A stretch of 64,000 bases of DNA. Source: Moorella glycerini (GTDB lineage: Bacteria; Bacillota; DSM-521; Neomoorellales; Neomoorellaceae). The notes beneath the pieces are model-generated. The model was not told where the DNA came from. It saw only the letters and a program-made list of their open reading frames with translations, and searched no databases. This document shows positions 58,080 through 64,000 of the stretch, piece after piece (positions within the stretch are counted from its first letter, which is position 1; each line of letters starts with the position of its first letter). The position numbers and the translations under genes were made by a program. The stretch is from NCBI RefSeq assembly GCF_009735625.1, contig NZ_CP046244.1, positions 1,860,001-1,924,000 on the forward strand, read 5' to 3'.

Positions 58080-59316
58080 TACAAATATCAACGGTGATTT
58101 TTGTATGGAACCACAAAAATGGTGCCGTTTTCTGGAGATGGCTGCTGCGGGCAAGGGCCTGGTTTCCATTGCCCGCCTCCTGGCGGAGGTTAGCGGGCGG
58201 CCCGCTGTAGTCTGCGACCTTACCCTGCGCATCCTGGCCAGCCAGGCGCCGCCGGGTAAGACCCTGAACTTTGGTGATTACCTGCCAGTGGAACTCCCCC
58301 GGGAGACAGTAGAGGGGGCGTTTTATCGCGGCCGTTTACAGGAAGCCGGTACAGGAATATTCTTTCTCATGCTCCCCATTGGTGAGGTTACGCTGTATGG
58401 TTACCTCTTTCTCCTGGAGGTGGCCGAGGACTGGCACCCTTACCGGGAGCCCCTGAAAGCAGCCGCTCTGGCGGCCATGATTGAGATGTCCCGGGCCCGC
58501 ATAGCCCAGGAAACCGAGAGGCGTTACCGGAATGAATTCATCCAGGATATCCTGTATAATAATTTACCAAACCGGGAAGCCATAGTCAACAGGGGCCGCC
58601 TCTGGGGCTGGGACTTAACCCGGCCCCATTTACTGGTGGTCCTCTCCCTGGACCGGCAGGACCAGCAGGAAAGAGACGAAACCCTGTGGGAACGGTGGCG
58701 CCAGTTAATGCAGTCTCACCTGAAACAACAGGCGCCGGAGATTATCCTTGCTGATCGCAGTGACCAGCTAATTCTCTTAATACCGTTCGCTACAAATGAA
58801 GCAGGGGTTAATAAAGGCAAAATCGCCGGACTGGTTAAATCCCTGCAAAAATCGACTGCCGCTCACCTGGACGGCAGGACCTTCTCCGCCGGGGTCGGGC
58901 GCTTTTACGAAAACGTAGCCGATCTCTACCGGGCCTACCAGGAAGCCAAGGTGGCCCTGGAGATCAGCCGCCTCCTGCGGCGTCGAGGAGTCTTGACCTT
59001 TTTTGATGAACTAGGGGTCCTGCGATTGATCTTTAACCAGGGGGAACAGGAACTGGAGGACTATTATGAAGAAACCTTAGGCGCTCTCCAGAAATATGAT
59101 GCCGAGCATAACGCCAATCTTTTGGAAACCCTGGCTTCCTACCTGTACGCCTCCGGAGACCACAACCGTGCGGCGAAGGATATGTTCATCCACGTCAATA
59201 CCCTGCGCTACCGCCTGAAAAAGATAGAAGAGCTCCTGGGCCAGGACCTGCGCCGGATTGAGGTTCTGGTCAACCTGTATACCGCCCTCCAGGTTAAGGT
59301 TATGCTCGGCCGGTGA
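58069..59316 (+). CDS. PucR/CdaR-type transcriptional regulator
   Basis: The protein (up to 415 residues) has an N-terminal sensory region (about 1-150), a middle GGDEF-like CdaR domain (HLLVVLSLDRQD, FSAGVGRFYENVADLYRAYQEAKVALE in part) and a C-terminal PucR helix-turn-helix (NRAAKDMFIHVNTLRYRLKKIEELLG; core HVNTLRYRLKKIEELLG). It probably controls the dms island it closes. TTG 58069 overlaps the end of B3 and follows a strong AGGAAGGGGAAAGG site; ATG 58105 is an alternative. Confidence 0.85.
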   Translation: MLVNTNINGDFCMEPQKWCRFLEMAAAGKGLVSIARLLAEVSGRPAVVCDLTLRILASQAPPGKTLNFGDYLPVELPRETVEGAFYRGRLQEAGTGIFFLMLPIGEVTLYGYLFLLEVAEDWHPYREPLKAAALAAMIEMSRARIAQETERRYRNEFIQDILYNNLPNREAIVNRGRLWGWDLTRPHLLVVLSLDRQDQQERDETLWERWRQLMQSHLKQQAPEIILADRSDQLILLIPFATNEAGVNKGKIAGLVKSLQKSTAAHLDGRTFSAGVGRFYENVADLYRAYQEAKVALEISRLLRRRGVLTFFDELGVLRLIFNQGEQELEDYYEETLGALQKYDAEHNANLLETLASYLYASGDHNRAAKDMFIHVNTLRYRLKKIEELLGQDLRRIEVLVNLYTALQVKVMLGR

Positions 59317-59336
59317 AGGTGTATCGTTACTTTCAC

Positions 59337-59365
59337 TTGACAAAAGCCAGGGCCGGTGGTATGTT
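59337..59365 (+). promoter_or_regulatory. hrcA operon promoter
   Basis: TTGACA (59337-59342), 17-base spacer, TATGTT (59360-59365). It is a strong vegetative promoter just upstream of the CIRCE operator. Confidence 0.75.
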
Positions 59366-59377
59366 TTAAGTAAGCTC

Positions 59378-59404
59378 TTAGCACTCTGGCCTTAAGAGTG
59401 CTAA
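59378..59404 (+). promoter_or_regulatory. CIRCE operator
   Basis: TTAGCACTC (59378-59386), nine bases, GAGTGCTAA (59396-59404): a perfect CIRCE element, the binding site of HrcA. It places hrcA-grpE-dnaK under autoregulated heat-shock control. Confidence 0.97.
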
Positions 59405-59419
59405 TAAGAAGGTGAGAAC

Positions 59420-60454
59420 ATGCGGATGGATGAGCGGAAAAAACAGGTCCTGGCCGCCATTGTCCAGGATTATATCCTTACCGGCGAACCGGTAGGCTCG
59501 CGCACCATTGCCCGGCGGTACAACCTGGGGGTAAGTCCGGCCACCATCCGGAATGAGATGGCCGACCTGGAGGAAATGGGCTTGCTGGAGCAACCCCATA
59601 CCTCGGCCGGCCGTATACCTTCGGACTACGGTTATCGTTACTACGTTGACTGCCTTATGGAGCCGGAAAAATTAACCCCGGCGGAAGAAGAATACGTGCG
59701 CAAGCGCTATAACCAAAAAATGCTGGAAATCGAGCAGGTCCTGGAGGAAACGGCCCGTTTACTTTCCGAGATGACCGCCTATACGGCAATTGCCCTGGGA
59801 CCCAACCAGAACAATGCCATCCTGGAGCAGGTGCAGATTTTACCTGTCCATTCAACCAACAAGGCCCTGCTGGTAGCGATTACCAGCACCGGTATGGTTG
59901 AGCACCGGATCTTTACCATTCCCGTCAATGTAACCCCGGAGGATCTTACCCGTATCTCCCGGGTTCTCAATGCCAGCCTGCAGGGTATAGCCCTGGAAGA
60001 GCTGCGCCAGGCAGTGTTGAGGGATATCTACCGGGAAGTAGCCCAGCACCGGGGTTTAATCAAACAGGTGATTGACCTTTTGCAACAAATCCTGGCCCTG
60101 GAAGGCGGCGAGAAGGTTTACCTGGAAGGCATCCTCAACATTTTAAGCCAGCCGGAGTTTAAAAATTTAGAGAAGGTCAAGGAAATCCTGGCTTTTCTCG
60201 AGCGGGAAGAGGCCCTGCGGCGTATTTTTAAAGCCACTCCGGCAAGCGGCCTGACGATCAGGATCGGCCAGGAGAATAAAGAAGAAGGCATTGATAAATG
60301 CAGTGTAGTAACGATTAGCTATGCCGTCGAAGGGAAAATAATGGGTAAAGTGGGCTTACTCGGACCAACGCGGATGCACTATTCCCGGGTTATATCGGTC
60401 CTCCAGTGTGTGGCCGATAGCTTGTCCCGGTCCTTGAAGCAATTTTACCGCTGA
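59420..60454 (+). CDS. hrcA: Heat-inducible transcription repressor HrcA
   Basis: HrcA represses the dnaK and groE operons through CIRCE. The 344-residue protein begins with a winged helix (LAAIVQDYILTGEPVGSRTIARRY; core GEPVGSRTIA, SPATIRNEMADLEEMGLL, PHTSAGRIPSDYGYRYYVD) and ends with GLLGPTRMHYSRVI. The CIRCE site is 16 bases before the start. Length is normal. Confidence 0.97.
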   Translation: MRMDERKKQVLAAIVQDYILTGEPVGSRTIARRYNLGVSPATIRNEMADLEEMGLLEQPHTSAGRIPSDYGYRYYVDCLMEPEKLTPAEEEYVRKRYNQKMLEIEQVLEETARLLSEMTAYTAIALGPNQNNAILEQVQILPVHSTNKALLVAITSTGMVEHRIFTIPVNVTPEDLTRISRVLNASLQGIALEELRQAVLRDIYREVAQHRGLIKQVIDLLQQILALEGGEKVYLEGILNILSQPEFKNLEKVKEILAFLEREEALRRIFKATPASGLTIRIGQENKEEGIDKCSVVTISYAVEGKIMGKVGLLGPTRMHYSRVISVLQCVADSLSRSLKQFYR

Positions 60455-60475
60455 GTTTCAGGGCCACCTGGATCA

Positions 60476-60505
60476 GGCCGGTGCCTTTAGGTGCTGGCCT
60501 TTTTT
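60476..60505 (+). terminator. Partial terminator between hrcA and grpE
   Basis: GGCCGGTGCC (60476-60485) pairs throughout, with three G-U pairs, with GGTGCTGGCC (60490-60499), followed by six T. No separate promoter is evident, so it may reduce rather than stop readthrough into grpE. Confidence 0.6.
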
Positions 60506-60531
60506 ACGAAAGGGAGTGACCGTAAGAAGTT

Positions 60532-63445
<2,914 letters not shown>

Positions 63446-63452
63446 GGAATAC

Positions 63453-64000
63453 ACACCCCAGGAAATCTCGGCCATGATCCTGCAAAAGCTGAAGGCCGAC
63501 GCGGAGGCCTACCTGGGAGAAAAGGTGACCCAGGCGGTCATCACGGTACCGGCCTACTTCACCGACAGCCAGCGCCAGGCTACCAAAGACGCCGGCCGCA
63601 TTGCCGGCCTGGAGGTTTTAAGGATTATCAACGAGCCGACGGCTGCCTCCCTGGCCTACGGCCTGGATAAAGAAGAAGACCAGACCATCCTTGTTTATGA
63701 CCTGGGCGGCGGCACTTTTGACGTTTCCATCCTGGAACTGGGGGACGGCGTCTTTGAAGTCAAGGCCACCAGCGGTAATAACCGCCTGGGCGGCGACGAC
63801 TTTGACCAGCGGATTATGGACTACCTGGTAGACATCTGCCGCCGGGAGCACGGGGTGGACCTGAGGCAGGATAAAATGGCCATGCAGCGCCTGAAGGAAG
63901 CGGCGGAAAAAGCTAAAATCGAGCTTTCCAGCATGACCAGCACCAACATTAACCTGCCCTTCATCTCGGCGACGCCCAGCGGCCCCATCCACCTGGATGT
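63453..64000 (+). pseudogene. dnaK: dnaK 3' part, continues past window edge
   Basis: The frame continues directly from codon 86: [21 protein letters not shown], then [38 protein letters not shown] and [16 protein letters not shown]. No stop or frameshift occurs up to base 64000, so the interruption looks recent. The first ATG after the IS is at 63474; a product from it would lack the phosphate-binding loop of the ATPase domain. Confidence 0.93.

Overview
The window is a chromosomal segment of a GC-rich, spore-forming, anaerobic Firmicute. The gene order (rng-rplU-prp-rpmA-spo0B-obg-proBA-nadD-yqeK-rsfS-leuS; comEA/comEC-holA-rpsT-spoIIP-lepA-hemW-hrcA-grpE-dnaK), L27 with a cleavable N-terminus, spore genes and a battery of molybdopterin oxidoreductases fit the acetogen Moorella or a close relative. 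That genus call is an inference from gene content and order; I had no database.

Layout. 1-11 kb: ribosome-associated, proline, NAD and leucyl-tRNA synthetase genes. 11-17 kb: an ion antiporter, comEA, uppP, an FAD dehydrogenase and convergent folB/folE. 17-23 kb: a short haem-globin sensor, ubiD and ubiA decarboxylase/prenyltransferase genes (menaquinone type), an ABC importer and a zinc-ribbon protein. 23-30 kb: dacF-like, a GltB-like FMN protein and a spore photoproduct lyase gene broken by an IS1634-type element. 30-38 kb: thiM, comEC, TPP riboswitch-thiC, holA, a small SASP-like ORF, rpsT, spoIIP, larB and a holin-like membrane protein. 38.4-42.2 kb: two copies of a 1,890-bp group II intron, perfectly head to tail, just after a transcription terminator. 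42-45.5 kb: lepA and hemW. 45.7-59.3 kb: an anaerobic respiration island (torD, three DmsA-like catalytic subunits, three DmsB-like ferredoxins, one DmsC anchor, a radical SAM protein, a PucR-type regulator). 59.3-64 kb: CIRCE-hrcA-grpE-dnaK, with dnaK cut after codon 86 by a second IS1634-type element.

How it works together. The dms-like island looks like a terminal reductase system: TorD matures the Tat-exported catalytic subunits, the four-cluster ferredoxins carry electrons, DmsC anchors to the quinone pool, and the menaquinone-type genes at 18-20 kb could supply that pool. The heat-shock operon has an intact promoter and CIRCE operator but a broken dnaK.

Main points of interest: the interrupted dnaK and splB genes with readable target-site duplications; the tandem group IIC intron dimer; a small family of hairpin repeats upstream of proB, leuS, thiC and hemW, one carrying a nested palindromic insert flanked by 10-bp direct repeats that obscures the hemW start; a radical SAM gene embedded between two dms modules; and possible attenuator and structured RNA elements in the dms island.
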